Shown here: piece by piece, positions 23,791-36,300 of the stretch
Numbering within the stretch: position 1 is the first letter of the stretch
How the letters are laid out: every line of letters begins with the position of its first letter
Origin: Chimonanthus salicifolius
Taxonomy: Eukaryota > Streptophyta > Magnoliopsida > Laurales > Calycanthaceae
DNA: 64,000 nt
Assembly: GCA_013350335.1 (NCBI GenBank)
Contig: CM023534.1
Location: 11,871,542-11,935,541, forward strand
Direction of reading: 5' to 3'
Notes under the pieces: generated by a model
Database searches by the model: none
Seen by the model: the letters and a program-made list of their open reading frames with translations, nothing else
Told to the model about the DNA's origin: nothing
Program-made: the position numbers and the translations under genes

Positions 23791-25798
23791 AGGGTATTAC
23801 TAATCAACTAATTCTAAGATAGAAAAAGAAGCCTTCGCATTAATCCGGAGTTGCATATCTGACTTGTGTGAGATTGGAAGGCTTGCACATACTCCAAGAA
23901 CTAGTCGGATTAAAATGTCCTCTATCCAAATACAAGTGAAACTCCAGAACACCTTAATCATAAAAAAATGAAAAAAAGAAAAAGAAAAAGGAGTTACCAA
24001 AAATTACTTATTTGAATCCACTTTCAGTGTAATTTTTTATTTAAATATCGGTATCAAATTAAAGTTGTACAATTGATCCAATCTTGATGTTCCCACCCAT
24101 ACACAAACACATTTAATATTGGAATTAAAAAGAGAAGGAGGAAAAAAATATTTAAGGATGCAAAGAAGAAAAAGAGATCAAGTGAAGAAGCATCCATCCA
24201 ATTGATCCTTTTTTATACAATTAACTTTTAGAAAATATACTTAAATGAATTATAAGTGAATAAAATTTAAATCATAATATCAATTTTAGCCTCTTAATCA
24301 TAATAGTTGAATTTACCGTGTCCTAAAGTTTTTTTTAAAGATATCTAGTGATTTGATTATTAAGGTCAAGTGACTAAGATTTGAATTTGAGGATGAAATT
24401 TGATCTACATGTATATCATCAAGTTTGCTTTCACTTTGCATGGTTGATTTTTATATGATGTTTACAAATATATTTTTTTTCAAAAAAGAAGAGAAATGGA
24501 CTAAGTATGACCTATCATTTCTGTATATATAATTATATACACCAATTGTTTAGTGTATGCAAGGATAAAAAACACCCTTCTCACTGTTGGGCCATCATTT
24601 ACCCATTGTTTTCTATTGTTGGGATCTAGAACACTATATTTTTAAAATACCAATAGTATCTTTCTTTTAATTCAAAAGACATTCACAGAAAATATGAGAC
24701 TGCATTGGGTATCATGTAAAAGAAAGAATACTATTAGTAGTTTTTTTTTGAAATATGCTGTCTCCTACAATAAAAAACAATGGTGTCTCAATTGATTACA
24801 CATTTATACTGGTAGCGATTGTTATTCTCCATAGTCACTTAAAGTGACTCGCAAACATGTAAAAGACATAAAACAACCCTTATAGAAAAACTTGAAAGGT
24901 TACGAGGTAGAGATGGAGAAATAACTTTGATGGAAAAGATGGAAAATGTTACGATTTATAGAGTGATAGAAGTTGTGGTTTAAACACAATAGAAAAATAG
25001 AACACAAAAAAGAGTTGAGAGATAGTGAAAGTAATAATAATGATGACGACGATGATATATTACAATCATTTAATGAAATTAGAGAACAAAATCAATTACT
25101 CTTTCCAGTAAAAGGAAAAAAACTTAAGTAAGGTTGGATCCATGTTCAACTGACAATAAGTGATGAGCTGAAAACTTTGTTGATTGGTCTAGTTCCACAC
25201 ATGTTGCTTGTTCCTTGGATGACAACAGGCCATGATATTTCTGCCTTTACCAACCATGCCCACCATAAAAGCAAAGATTGGTCCCAATGCCTTGTACAGA
25301 GAAGAAGAGTTTGTAAAAGATAAATACAATTCGAGGTGAATCAAGTCATAAAAATTGGTATTGAACTTTCAATCACAACTTTTATTGAAGAAGTAGTAGT
25401 CAGATTTGTTTTTTAAATTCCATCAATAAGGACTACCATTGAAAGTTTATTGGTTCAGATTGATAATTTCTCTAGAAGACAATAGGGAGATGAGAGAGGT
25501 GTTTGAGAGTTAACCACAATTCTTGTGATTGAATTGCCTTGTGAACATGGAAATTTCTTATGAACTGTCTGACCCCAACCAAAGCCCATTAGTAAGATTG
25601 GTAGGTTGGGATATCTCCCAAAATTGTGGACCAAGGCCCATGAGTAATTTGAAAGACATGCCATATTGCCATTTACATCATTCTTGTACTTTAAGTGCAT
25701 TTTTGTATCTTACCTATTATATGTAAAGAGAATTCACAGCCTCTCCCTTTTCTCTTTACTAGGATTGTATTGTATTGTATTTTCCTTCTTGTATCAAC
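23791..25798. other. Intergenic and upstream region of the pectinesterase gene
   Basis: AT-rich spacer without a recognised gene. A weak TATA-like 'ttatatgtaa' near 25717-25727 could serve the pectinesterase gene 70 bases downstream. No strong promoter element is claimed. Confidence 0.35.
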
Positions 25799-28700
25799 AT
25801 GAATTTCAAGGGAGCTTCTCTCACTCTTCTCTCAACTATCTTTGTAGCATTTTTATCTACAAAACTCCAAATTCCCAACCCAACATGTCTTACTTACATG
25901 ATGAATCTAGCCTTCTCCCCCTTCTCATCTTCTATAATAACCACACCCAACAATCAAGCCCTACGCCGCAATCACCATAAGAAGAAGCCGGTGTCGATCT
26001 GCGACGACTTCCCACCTAATATCCCCCCACCAGACACTAACACAACCACATTTCTTTGTGTGGATCGAAACGGGTGTTGTAATTTTACGACAGTTCAATC
26101 GGCCATCGATACAGTCGGAAATAGTAGTCAGAAGAGAACCATCATATGGATTAACAAAGGAGTTTACTAGTAAGTTGGTAATTGGTCATCCATTTTTTAT
26201 GTTTTTCCCTTCTCTCTGATTGTTCTCGGTGGCGCTTATATCAGTTGAAATTTATGAGTATCATTTACTTTCTTGGAATCCAAATGATCTTCATTGGGCT
26301 TGGGCAAACAATCTTAGGAAATCATTTATTTTCTAGAAAAATACTTTCCTTTCCATACATCCAAACAACAAATACTGATCAAGAGATGCCTGGAACTACA
26401 GTGAGAAGGTGACAGTCCCACAGACGAAACCCAACATTACATTTCAAGGGCAAGGACTGGAATCAACTGCGATTGCTTGGAATGACAATGCCAATTCTTC
26501 TCATGGAACTTTCTTCAGTGCCTCTGTCTCCATTTTTGCTGCCAATTTCATTGCTAAGAACATAAGTTTCATGGTGAGTTGGACTAACTTGCAATTTTCA
26601 TGTTCACGCTTGACATTCGATTTTACCTTCTTCCTAATTCATGTTCATGATTTCATTAACACCACAAACCATAAAATATCTGAACGAAGAATATCTAATG
26701 ACCGACACGTGTACTTGTTTATATAACCCAACCAACCATCAAAGATTAAATTTTATATTCGAAATTGATTTGGATAGTGATTTTTGCACTACCAATTTTC
26801 AAACTCTACTAACTTCATCATAATTTTGTATCGTTTTTTGTATTAGAATGTAGCTCCCATGCCAAGGCCTGGTGATATTGGAGCTCAAGCACTGGCCATT
26901 AGAATAGCTGGAGATGAAGCTGCATTTTGGGGTTGTGGATTTTTTGGAGCCCAAGACACACTTCATGACGATAGAGGTCGACATTACTTCAAAGAGTGCT
27001 TTATTCAAGGATCCATTGATTTCATCTTTGGCAATGGAAGGTCCTTTTATGAGGTGACTATATTTTCTTTCAAATATTTATTTCCATCTCATGCAAGAGC
27101 CAATTTCTGCATTTAACTATGTAGTTAGATAATTGCAGAATTGTGAAATGAATTCCATAGCCAAACCAGTTCCGGCAGGGGTGAAGTCGATCAATGGAGC
27201 CGTCACAGCACATGGGCGAGTTTCCAATGATGAAAATACTGGGTTTGCCTTTGTGAATTGCACAGTGGGAGGCAGTGGAAGGATATGGCTTGGCAGAGCA
27301 TGGAGGCCATTTTCAAGGGTTGTCTTTGCTTACACTTCCATGTCTGATATCATCTCACCTGAGGGATGGAATGACTTCAATGATCCCACAAGAGACCAGT
27401 AAGGATATCAACTACATTCACAACTAGTAGTCATTTCGGACATGTTTGACAATCAATACATAATTTGAACCTGACTAGTTCTTGGGACATGTGCAAGCCT
27501 CTCGATCCCACACACACCGGGTGAGCAACTATGGGGAATGACCCAGAGGGTGTTGAGCGAGAATCGAACTTAAGACCCCCCTTCATGAGGAGATCAGGCC
27601 AACTCCCTCTTGAGTTGATTCAAAACATAGTTATTGTATCTATTTCAGTAGTACCCATTTCATTTTATACTCTTAAGCGGAATGTTTTGGCTGGCCATAT
27701 AGACACCACATTTTTCTGCCAGGAGACACTTTTTTCATTTTTAGGTATGAAATTACCAATTTGCCCTTCAGTGTTTTGATAGTCCGATTGAAACTCCGAT
27801 TCATTATCGTCCGATCGAAGGTTGTGGAGAGAATGTACGATCGGACGATTTCAAAAATCTTCCGAACGAATGTTGTGGAGAGGGATTTTCAAAAGAGATC
27901 GTTTCTAGACCGATTTTTATAAACAAGGTATCAAAATACATTTGCTCTGAATTTTATGAACTTTGGGACTGATTTCAAGTGAAAAGGCTATAGTTTTGGA
28001 CTTCAAAATCATACCCAAAGAATTAAGGAAAAATGGCATTCCTTCTTAATTCTTTGGGTACGGTTTTTTAAGCCCAAATTATACCCTTTTCACTTAAAAT
28101 CAATCCCGGAGTTCATAAAATTCAGAGTAGATGAATTTTGATACATTGTTTATAGAAATAGGTTGAGAAACCGCCTCGTTTGAAAATCAGAGCAAAACGT
28201 GCAAAAATTACAGTTGGCAGGGAGGTCGTTTCTTGACCGATTTTTACAAACAATGTATCAAAATTCATCTACTTTGAATTTTATGAACTCCGGGACTGAT
28301 TTTAAACGAAAAATGTATAGTTTTGAGCTTAAAAAATCGTACCCAGAGAATTAAAAAGGAAGGTCATTTTTCCTTAATTCTTTGGGTACGATTTTTAAAG
28401 TCTAAAACTATACCCTTTTCATTTAAAATCCATCCCGGAGTTCATAAAATTCAAAGTAGATGAATTTTGATATATTGTTTGTAAAATTCGGTCGAGAAAC
28501 GATCTCTCCTGCCAACTATAACCTTTGCGCGTTTTGTTCGGATTTTCAAAATAGGCGGTTTCTCAACTTATTTCTACAAACAATGTATCAAAATTCATCT
28601 ACTCTGAATTTTATGAACTCCGGGACTAATTTTAAGTGAAAATGGTATAGTTTTGGGCTTAAAAATCATACCCAAAGAATTAAGAGGGAATGTCATTTTT

Positions 28701-31114
28701 CCTTAATTTTTTGGATACGATTTTGAAATCCAAAACTATACCCTTTTCACTTGAAATCAGTCCATAAAATCCAGAGTAAATGAATTTTGATCCCTTGTTT
28801 GTAAAAATCGGTCGAAAAAATAATCTCTTTTGAAAATTCCCTCTTCATAACATTAGTTCAGACGATTCTTGGAATCATCCGATCGTACATTCTCTCCACA
28901 GCCTTCGATCGAACAATAATTAACAAGAATTTTAATCAAACTATCACAACACGAAAGGGCAAATTGATAACTTCACACCTAAAAACTGAAAAGCTGCAGA
29001 AAAAAATGTGGTGTCTATATGGCCAACCAATGTTTTGCTGTTTTGGAGTTTGGCATTCGATTTCGAAAAAGACAGCATGAAAATATTAAAAAATAAAGAA
29101 AAATATATAAATAATGAAAATCAAAAGTATTATCTAAATTAACTATTTTCATTATTTATCACTAATCAATACAAAAAAAAAAATAATCCTAAAATAGTTA
29201 TCAAATGGCCACGTTATACTTGTAATCTGAAGCCATAATAACATAATTCAGCTATAAATTCCATCCATCCATCTATTTTTAAAATTTACTAGTCAAAAGC
29301 CAATCAAGTAGATAAATACACTATCATCTGTAAAAACTCAACAAGTAAACCACTAAATGAAGCACAAAAACACAAAGAAATCAAACTTTCAATTCAAGAA
29401 ATACAACAACAACAATAACAGTAATAATAACAATAACAACAATGCATGTAACTCATGTAAGATTTCAATCCATAGCTGCCCCATTTAAAGATTTTATGAA
29501 AAAAAAATGTAAGAAAATAAAAATATTTGTAAAAGGGGAAATTGAAACAAAATATAAACAAGAAAAATGGAGAGAGAGTGAGAGTAATATTTTCGTACTG
29601 GTGAGAGCTTTCCGATCGCCTTACAGGGGAAGAAGATGAAGAAACACTGAAACAGAGCGTTGCCGGAGAAGAGCAAAACAGAAGAAGAAAGGAGCAAAAG
29701 AATGAGAGAAGAAAGGAAAGTGAAGATTGACTCGTTGAAGAGCTTCGTTGATAAGGCGTCAGTTTTAGACATAGTGTTTATTAGGATAAAAAGGATTAGC
29801 GATATTGTTAGGGTCCTAATCCAACACGGGTTTTACTTCATTCCTATTTTGCGTTTCGTTTCAGAGAATTCAGGAAGTGGATTCGAAGATCAAAATAAAA
29901 AATACAATAAAATCAGTCTATTATACAAAATATAAAGGGGAGGATCGATGACCTCAAATATTGTCTAGAATGGACAAAAGGCGAAGAATGTCTAAGGGCA
30001 TTTTTGAAAATAAAACTTAAAATATTAAAAAAATGGAAAGTAGTACACATCTATAGGCTGACGTGTTGCTGACGTGTTTCAACATCAAGATTCGGAATGA
30101 AACAGATTTGAGGATTTGACTAACCATTTTTATGATAAAAGATAAGAGGATTTTGTGTTTAAAAATTCAAAAAGGCTCGAATCAAAATTTGATTGACTAG
30201 AGAAACTTCGCTTAATTTTTGGAAAAAGAATAATAATTTGAGAAAAACTCATCAAGTCGCTTGATTCTTCTTGAGTCCATGGAGTCTCTTCGAGGTTTTA
30301 GACAATGGTAGAATCCTAATTTAAAAATTTGAATCTTGGATGCAACTCGAAATCCTATTCAGTCGAGTAATTCAGGTGAATTTTTGACTCGACTAAAAAA
30401 ACTCGTTTACTCACTCAACTTGAAATCTTATTGAATCAAGTCAACGATTTCTTATTAAGAGCCCTCACATCCCCCTCACATCCCAATTAATACATAATAT
30501 ATGTATTATAATCTATCATTTTTATTTCATTAAAACCCACGTCTAATTCACACAAACTTTTTCTCTTTGAGGTGTTCAAGCCTCTTAGAGAACCCTACTA
30601 ATCCTCGACGTATATGAAAGTCTCCCTACCTACACATAACAGATAACTCTACCGGGAGTGACTTTTTGAAGTGAAGTGGGAATTGAACTCAGGATCCTCC
30701 TTCCTTAGGTAGGGAGGACTTATTTGAAAGGAGATGTTTTCAAATTAAGCAAAAAATTGAATTCTCTTTCTCTCTGTAAATGAATGACAAGTCCTTCATG
30801 GCTCCATTAATCTCCCTACAAAATGAAACTGTAGAAATTTTTTGATGGCCCTTCAATGAATGTTAGACTTGAATAAAAAAGAAAATCAAATTTCTTTTCA
30901 CATACCTGAAATGTTCTTGTGTCAAGGTGATCTGATAATTCTGATGGTTTTTGAGTGCAGGACTGTCTTTTATGGAGAGTACAGATGCAGTGGCGTGGGA
31001 GCAAATACAACATCAAGGGTGCCCTATGCTCAAAGGCTCAACGAAACCCAAGCTTCTCCTTTCCTAGATATCTCTTACATTGATGCCCAGCAATGGTTGC
31101 TGCCGTACCAATAG
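25799..31114 (+). CDS. Pectinesterase (pectin methylesterase), secreted
   Basis: Five exons join in frame: 25799-26169, 26402-26573, 26847-27053, 27139-27398 and 30961-31114. They give 387 residues. All pectinesterase signatures are present: GVYYE at about 121-125, QALAI (195-199), GAQDTL with catalytic Asp218, DFIFG with nucleophile Asp239, and WLGRAW with substrate-binding Arg303. The N-terminus has a hydrophobic stretch fitting a signal peptide. There is no PMEI pro-domain, so this is the short class, close in wording to plant pectinesterases 8/15/68. The enzyme demethylesterifies homogalacturonan in the cell wall. Introns are GT-AG. The last intron is 3.6 kb and holds a foldback element and two SINEs; the reading frame is intact. 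The gene is convergent with EAF1. Confidence 0.95.
27440..27605 (-). mobile_element. tRNA-derived SINE in pectinesterase intron 4
   Basis: On the minus strand, 'gagttggcctgatctcctcatg' (A-box region) is followed by 'taagttcgattctcg' (B box). The body 'gagaggcttgcacatgtccc' resembles the family at 15392. It begins about 40 bp after the exon 4 donor. Confidence 0.6.
27689..29028. mobile_element. 1,340-bp foldback element with 8-bp target duplication
   Basis: The whole unit is an inverted repeat centred near 28358, with arms of about 660 bp. The left end GGCTGGCCATATAGACACCA and the complement of the right end, GGTTGGCCATATAGACACCA, match over their first 20 bases except one. 'AATGTTTT' flanks it at 27681-27688 and 29029-29036. 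Each arm contains a further palindrome, so three sub-hairpins lie in series (centres about 28036, 28358 and 28690). It encodes no protein. It looks like a non-autonomous foldback or long-TIR DNA transposon; the 8-bp duplication favours hAT-type, while long arms recall Mutator-like elements. Confidence 0.9.
30560..30720 (-). mobile_element. SINE copy in pectinesterase intron 4
   Basis: The minus strand shows 'gagttcaattcccac' (B box) and ends with a 'ctctaagaggcttgaacacctc' body, as in the family at 13120 and 15392. It lies about 240 bp upstream of the last exon's acceptor. Confidence 0.55.
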
Positions 31115-33361
31115 ACTCTACCTTTCTCTTTTGTAAGGCTTACAGTGGCTGATGGAATACAATAAAGAGCTACTATGCTGTATCAATACTGTTAAGGATA
31201 ATTATTTGTTATTCATTTATTGGTTTATTGGAGATTTATTTACTTTTTATTCTATTTATAGTCATTTTAACATCAGCAATCCATGCTTATATTTTTACTG
31301 TACATTGGTAGCAATCAAGTGTTTTCAAAATCGAATCGAACCATGTAGTACGACCCAGTTAGACCTAAACAAGTTCCTAAGACAGTTCCATTTATTCAAA
31401 AAAATTATTATATTTTTCTCTTTTCTTTTACTGAAAATGTTATTTTTCATTGTTTTCTATTATGGTATGATGGTTGTAATGGCATTTTTATTTTTTTAAT
31501 AATGTTATGGTAACATCAAATTCAAAACGGTTCAAGTGACTTGACCCAACGGTTGAACATATAAACAAAATTATTATATAAAATAGTTTAATTTTAAAAT
31601 ATTAATCTTATATATGTTTATTAAGTGTACTTTCTAAAATTATCAATATTTTACAATACATCTTAGTAGGCTTGGATAATGGCATAAGAGTGCAATTAAA
31701 CCTAACAGCCATTCAAATAACTTTTTACACAATCCACTCATCTCAATATGTTGGTGTTGGTCTCAGAGGACTAATCAAAATTTCAGATTAGCACTATTAA
31801 TCATTGGCTTGATAGAGACCTAAGTGCAATTGACTTTTAAAAGTCAATGGAGTTACAATAATAAAATATTTGGGAGCTTTTTTTCTTTATAATGAAATAA
31901 AGAACTTGTACGCAAATTAACTTAGAGAATAAAGATAGAAGAGTTGTAATTAGAAGAATGACTAGCATTAGGCACTCAAGAAAAAGAATTTTTCGAATTT
32001 TCAATTGTAAAAGATAGCTTAATTAAATCATATGATCATCATACCAAATTTAAAAAATCAAAATTCCTTAACTCGTATTCTCTCCTTCAATTTATATCAC
32101 AATTGTACATCCTGGAGTCGTAACAAAGGAATGACTCATGAGACCAATTCTACATCACTTGGACATTGGACATTATATATCTTGAAAAATGGCCATCCTC
32201 GAAAAAGAGAGAGAAACTAATTTCTGATTTTACTGTAAAAATCCTAAAGGATTTTTTTTTTTTTTTTTTCATGTTTGGATCAAGTGATCAGTACATATAT
32301 GTGATTGAAAACTGAAAGATTTCCATCATCTAATTTATATACACATGAACGGAATAGGCATTTGCCCATTACAATGGTTGTTCTGCACAAAATTTCTAAC
32401 CAAAATCCAAAGTGGGGGCCAAAATTTTTTAAAAACAAATGATAACTGTACAAGTTTTTAAGAATGATGTGACCCAAATCTGAAACCTTCATGGTCGCAC
32501 GTCACTAATATATACTTCTCGTCGTTATGGCAGCAGAAGCTTGGCTGCAGCTCTCTCCTGTAAGGTGAGTGCAGATGGCTACATCACAACCTGCACTGCA
32601 CCACTATATCTGGTATAAATGGTTCTGATGATGGTATGGCTGGCTCCAATGTACCAAGATATCTAACTCCCAACCGAAGAACAACATGCATCAAATCAAA
32701 CAAAAGAGAATTTCATTAAAATGTTCAATATGAACATAGACATAAGCAGATGAGAGAATGGGTAATTTCGAATAACCTTCGAAATTATAAAATATGAAAA
32801 AAAAAAATTCAAAACCATGCAGACATGGACCAATGTAATGGCATGGGTAATTTGGGTAGACTATCCAACTAATGGAAGCCTGACCCAATGATACAGATGG
32901 CAGTGGGAACAATATATAGCTAAATTCTATGAAGGAAAATTTAGTCACCTGCAAACTGGTATTAAGATACCCATTGGTGGTACTGATGAGACCTGTTAAT
33001 TCAACAGGACGTTCCCTCGTCCTACACTTGGTCCATCACTTCCGTACATTAAAGAACTTAAAAGACTCGGCCCAACTGGAGGAGCACCAAGCCTACTGCG
33101 TCTTTCTATTTTCTTGCTCAGATGTCATTTACTTGGCTAAACTTTCTGAATCCGGATCATGAGCTTTTGAACTGCAATTACTTCCCACCAATGGGAGTCC
33201 ATGAACTGGCCAACCTCTGTATCGTTGATTGTATGGAGGCCAAGCAAAGATGCATAAAGACATGGATTTCTTACCTGTACAATAATGTTACAAGAACATG
33301 GAAGGCAGAAGCCTGCTCCAATGCACCATTTTAGTAACGATTCAACCCAACTGACACTTCA
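31115..33361. other. Region between convergent pectinesterase and EAF1-like genes
   Basis: It contains both 3' flanks. A long T run lies at about 32252-32269. No further coding exon was recognised. Part of the right side is probably 3' UTR of the EAF1-like gene. Confidence 0.4.
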
Positions 33362-36300
33362 TTACCCTGGTCCAGAAGTTGAGGGTTGTGCATGCACACT
33401 ACCACCTTGTCCTGCTTGTCCTTGCTGCTGTTGAGGCTGCTGCTGTTGCTGAGACAGCTGATGCTGATGCTGATGCTGTTGATGAAGCTGGGGCTGTTGC
33501 TGCCGCAGTCCACAAATGTTGTGTCCGTTGACTGAAATGCTGCCAGAGAACTGCCCCTGTGGTACTACCCTCTGGCTTGGTTGAGGGCATTGGTTCAGTT
33601 CCTGCAGAATTTGACTGCTGGGGGGTTCCAACGGAAGCCAAGTGAGTGGTTGGAGACATTGTACTTGTATCATACAATGGGTCCATCTTCCATTGAGATG
33701 GAGGTGTGGGGACAGAGCTAACAGCAGGAACAGTGTTGTTCAAAACTGTGGACTGAGGCATTGTTGTGCTTGCACCCATCTGAAACAGGTTATTCATCAA
33801 TTGTGAACTGGCTTCAGCTTGATCAGCTGGAGATTGCATCTGATGGTTCTGTTGAAGTACTCTCTGAACAGCTTGTTGTGACTGACTTGTCTGCCGCTGC
33901 AGTTGCTGCTGTTGCTGGGACGCCATGGTCAATGAAGGATATGGAACAGGTTGCTGGGATGCTAGTAAGGCATGATTAGGTGGAACTTGGACCTGGCCTG
34001 GGTGGTTGTTATCTAGATGAGGGGGTATCTGCAGCTGTTGCTTCATCAGCTGCTGTGGCAGGCGGGAGAATTTTTGTTGCTGTGCCTGGTTTGCAGGTTG
34101 GAAGCCTTGGGCCACCAGCTGCTTCCCTGGTGGAACTGGATTGCGTCCAGAGCCAGGAAATAAGCATTGGCCTTGCATCAGATGCATCACTGGCTGCTGG
34201 CCTTTCTCAGAAACTTGTATCCCTGCAGCAGGAGAGAGTCCATTCACATGTGAGGCATCAACAGGGATGTTCTGATGCATCATCAAGCTCCCCCTGCCTA
34301 GACCCTTCATAAGCTTAACTTGCTGTTGTGATTGCTGCCTTTGTTGCGGATGATGCCTTGACTGTTGTTGAAATTGCTGACGTTGCCGTTGCTTTAGCAT
34401 CTGATTTGGCAAACCACCACTAATCTGAGAATTTTGACCAATCCCATGTGGCCCATGTTGTTTTTGTTGGGCTTGAAAAGTGGCAGGATTCATTGGAGAA
34501 GGACGGTGTTAAGGGGTGTTGCGAGTTTGGGGTTGGTGGTGCTACTGACTGGGCAGATGACTGCTGTTGAGTCTGCGAATTAGTTTGTACAGGAGACAGA
34601 GGGTGCTGTAACTGTGGTTGGGAGTGGGGCATTGATGTATTGGGTGCAGCAAACTGCTGCTGCTGCTGCTGTTGTTGCAAGATTCGTTGTTGAAGCTGAT
34701 GCCTCTCTTTAGCCATACGAATGACATATGCCTGCTGCTGTGGGCTATGGTTAGATCCTTGAAGATGAGGGTGATGAGAGTTGCTAACAACATGCGGTTG
34801 CTGTGGCATCTGTTGCTGTTGGACTGGAAATGTTTGAACTGGAGGAGCTGTCTGATTTGCAAATGATGTACTCAAGCCATTATAAGGAATGACACCAGGC
34901 CCATTCCCTTGTGTGACCTGCATTTGAAGCTCCTGAATTATCATATTCCTTTGATCCTCTGAATTCTGACAAGGCTACATCCCCAAAGAAGCGTCATTAA
35001 AAAGTGGAGAAAGCATAAACAATGAATGCTCTCTCAAGCAGAAATTCAAAAGCCAGAGGCTGCAATGCTAACGCAGTTTTGAGACAACTGTCAATATCTT
35101 ATTAGGAAAAGACATGCATATTAAGTATTTGACAAAGTAGTTTGAGAAACGGAAGTACAAAAATGAATGAGAAAGTACCGGCTCCCCACCCTTCACAGAG
35201 AGACCAAAATGGAATATAAACAGAAAGAGACAGGCAGACTAAATCAATGATGCAAAGGGGCAATGGCGGTTTTTATATATAGAGATGAGCTGATTCCTCA
35301 CCAGCCCAATGCAGGAAGCAAATCTTGGAAATCGTGAAGTTAGGGGACTTCAAGTTATCAAGAGTGAGGTTTTTCTATAAGGTGGCTGTCAAACAAAAAC
35401 ATTTAACCCTAGGCTGTGAAACAGACTTCCATATGGATTTATACAGAAACCTGGACAAGGATGCAAATCAAATAAGAGATAAGACAGATCTACTTGAAAA
35501 GATATCATTAGACTCCTCAGCCAACACCATTCTATCAACCCCACCGATATATGTTTGTTCATTGATTTGTGCTAGAAAGCATTTTGATAGAGTGATATTA
35601 GACATAACCATGGAGTGGGCCATATCAACCCCACCGATATATGTTTGTTCATTGATTTGTGCTAGAAAGATTCTGATAGAGTGATATTAGTGACATAACC
35701 ATAGAGTGGGCCATATCTTATTTTGAGACCGTTGAGAGGTCCAATCTAACCAAAAATTGGTAGTTGTCTGGTAGAATCAGGGTATGCTCCACATGCAAAT
35801 CCTTCCAAACCCTAATTTTGGATCCCATCCCCACCAAAAACCTCATTTTCTTATCACATCTCACCATAAAACTTCTTTTTCTCCCCAATCCTCCACCATA
35901 CATTAGCTAGTTATGACCAATTTCTTTCCATGATATCTCTCAATCAAAGGGTCTGAACTTTCTAATAGGAGATTCACCATCTTCCACACCCCAGAGATGA
36001 TATCTTTTCTGAGTGGCATCATCAGAGATGGCACTCACTGGATTTGGCAAATTGTTTTCCATGGACCAGTTGTGCCTAAAAGCCCCTCCAACCATAATGG
36101 TTACAACAATGAGCACTAACTAATTATGCTACAGGCTCTTTTCTAAGTGGTAAAACCTTTTTTCCTCCCTAATGGATTAAAGATAGATGATGCGCATATG
36201 GTATAAAAAATATACATTGTGTAATAATTAAAGCAACACCTTAAATACAAGAATAGTTAGGCATCTGATATTTAGTTCCTGAAAATTTTAATTCGACCCA

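Noticed and set aside
33761..34312. Plus-strand open frames opposite the EAF1 last exon
   Set aside because: Shadow frames of the Gln-rich coding strand with no independent support.
33399..34493. A separate 364-codon Gln-rich protein on the minus strand
   Set aside because: It is the middle part of the last EAF1-like exon seen between two frame breaks, not an independent gene.
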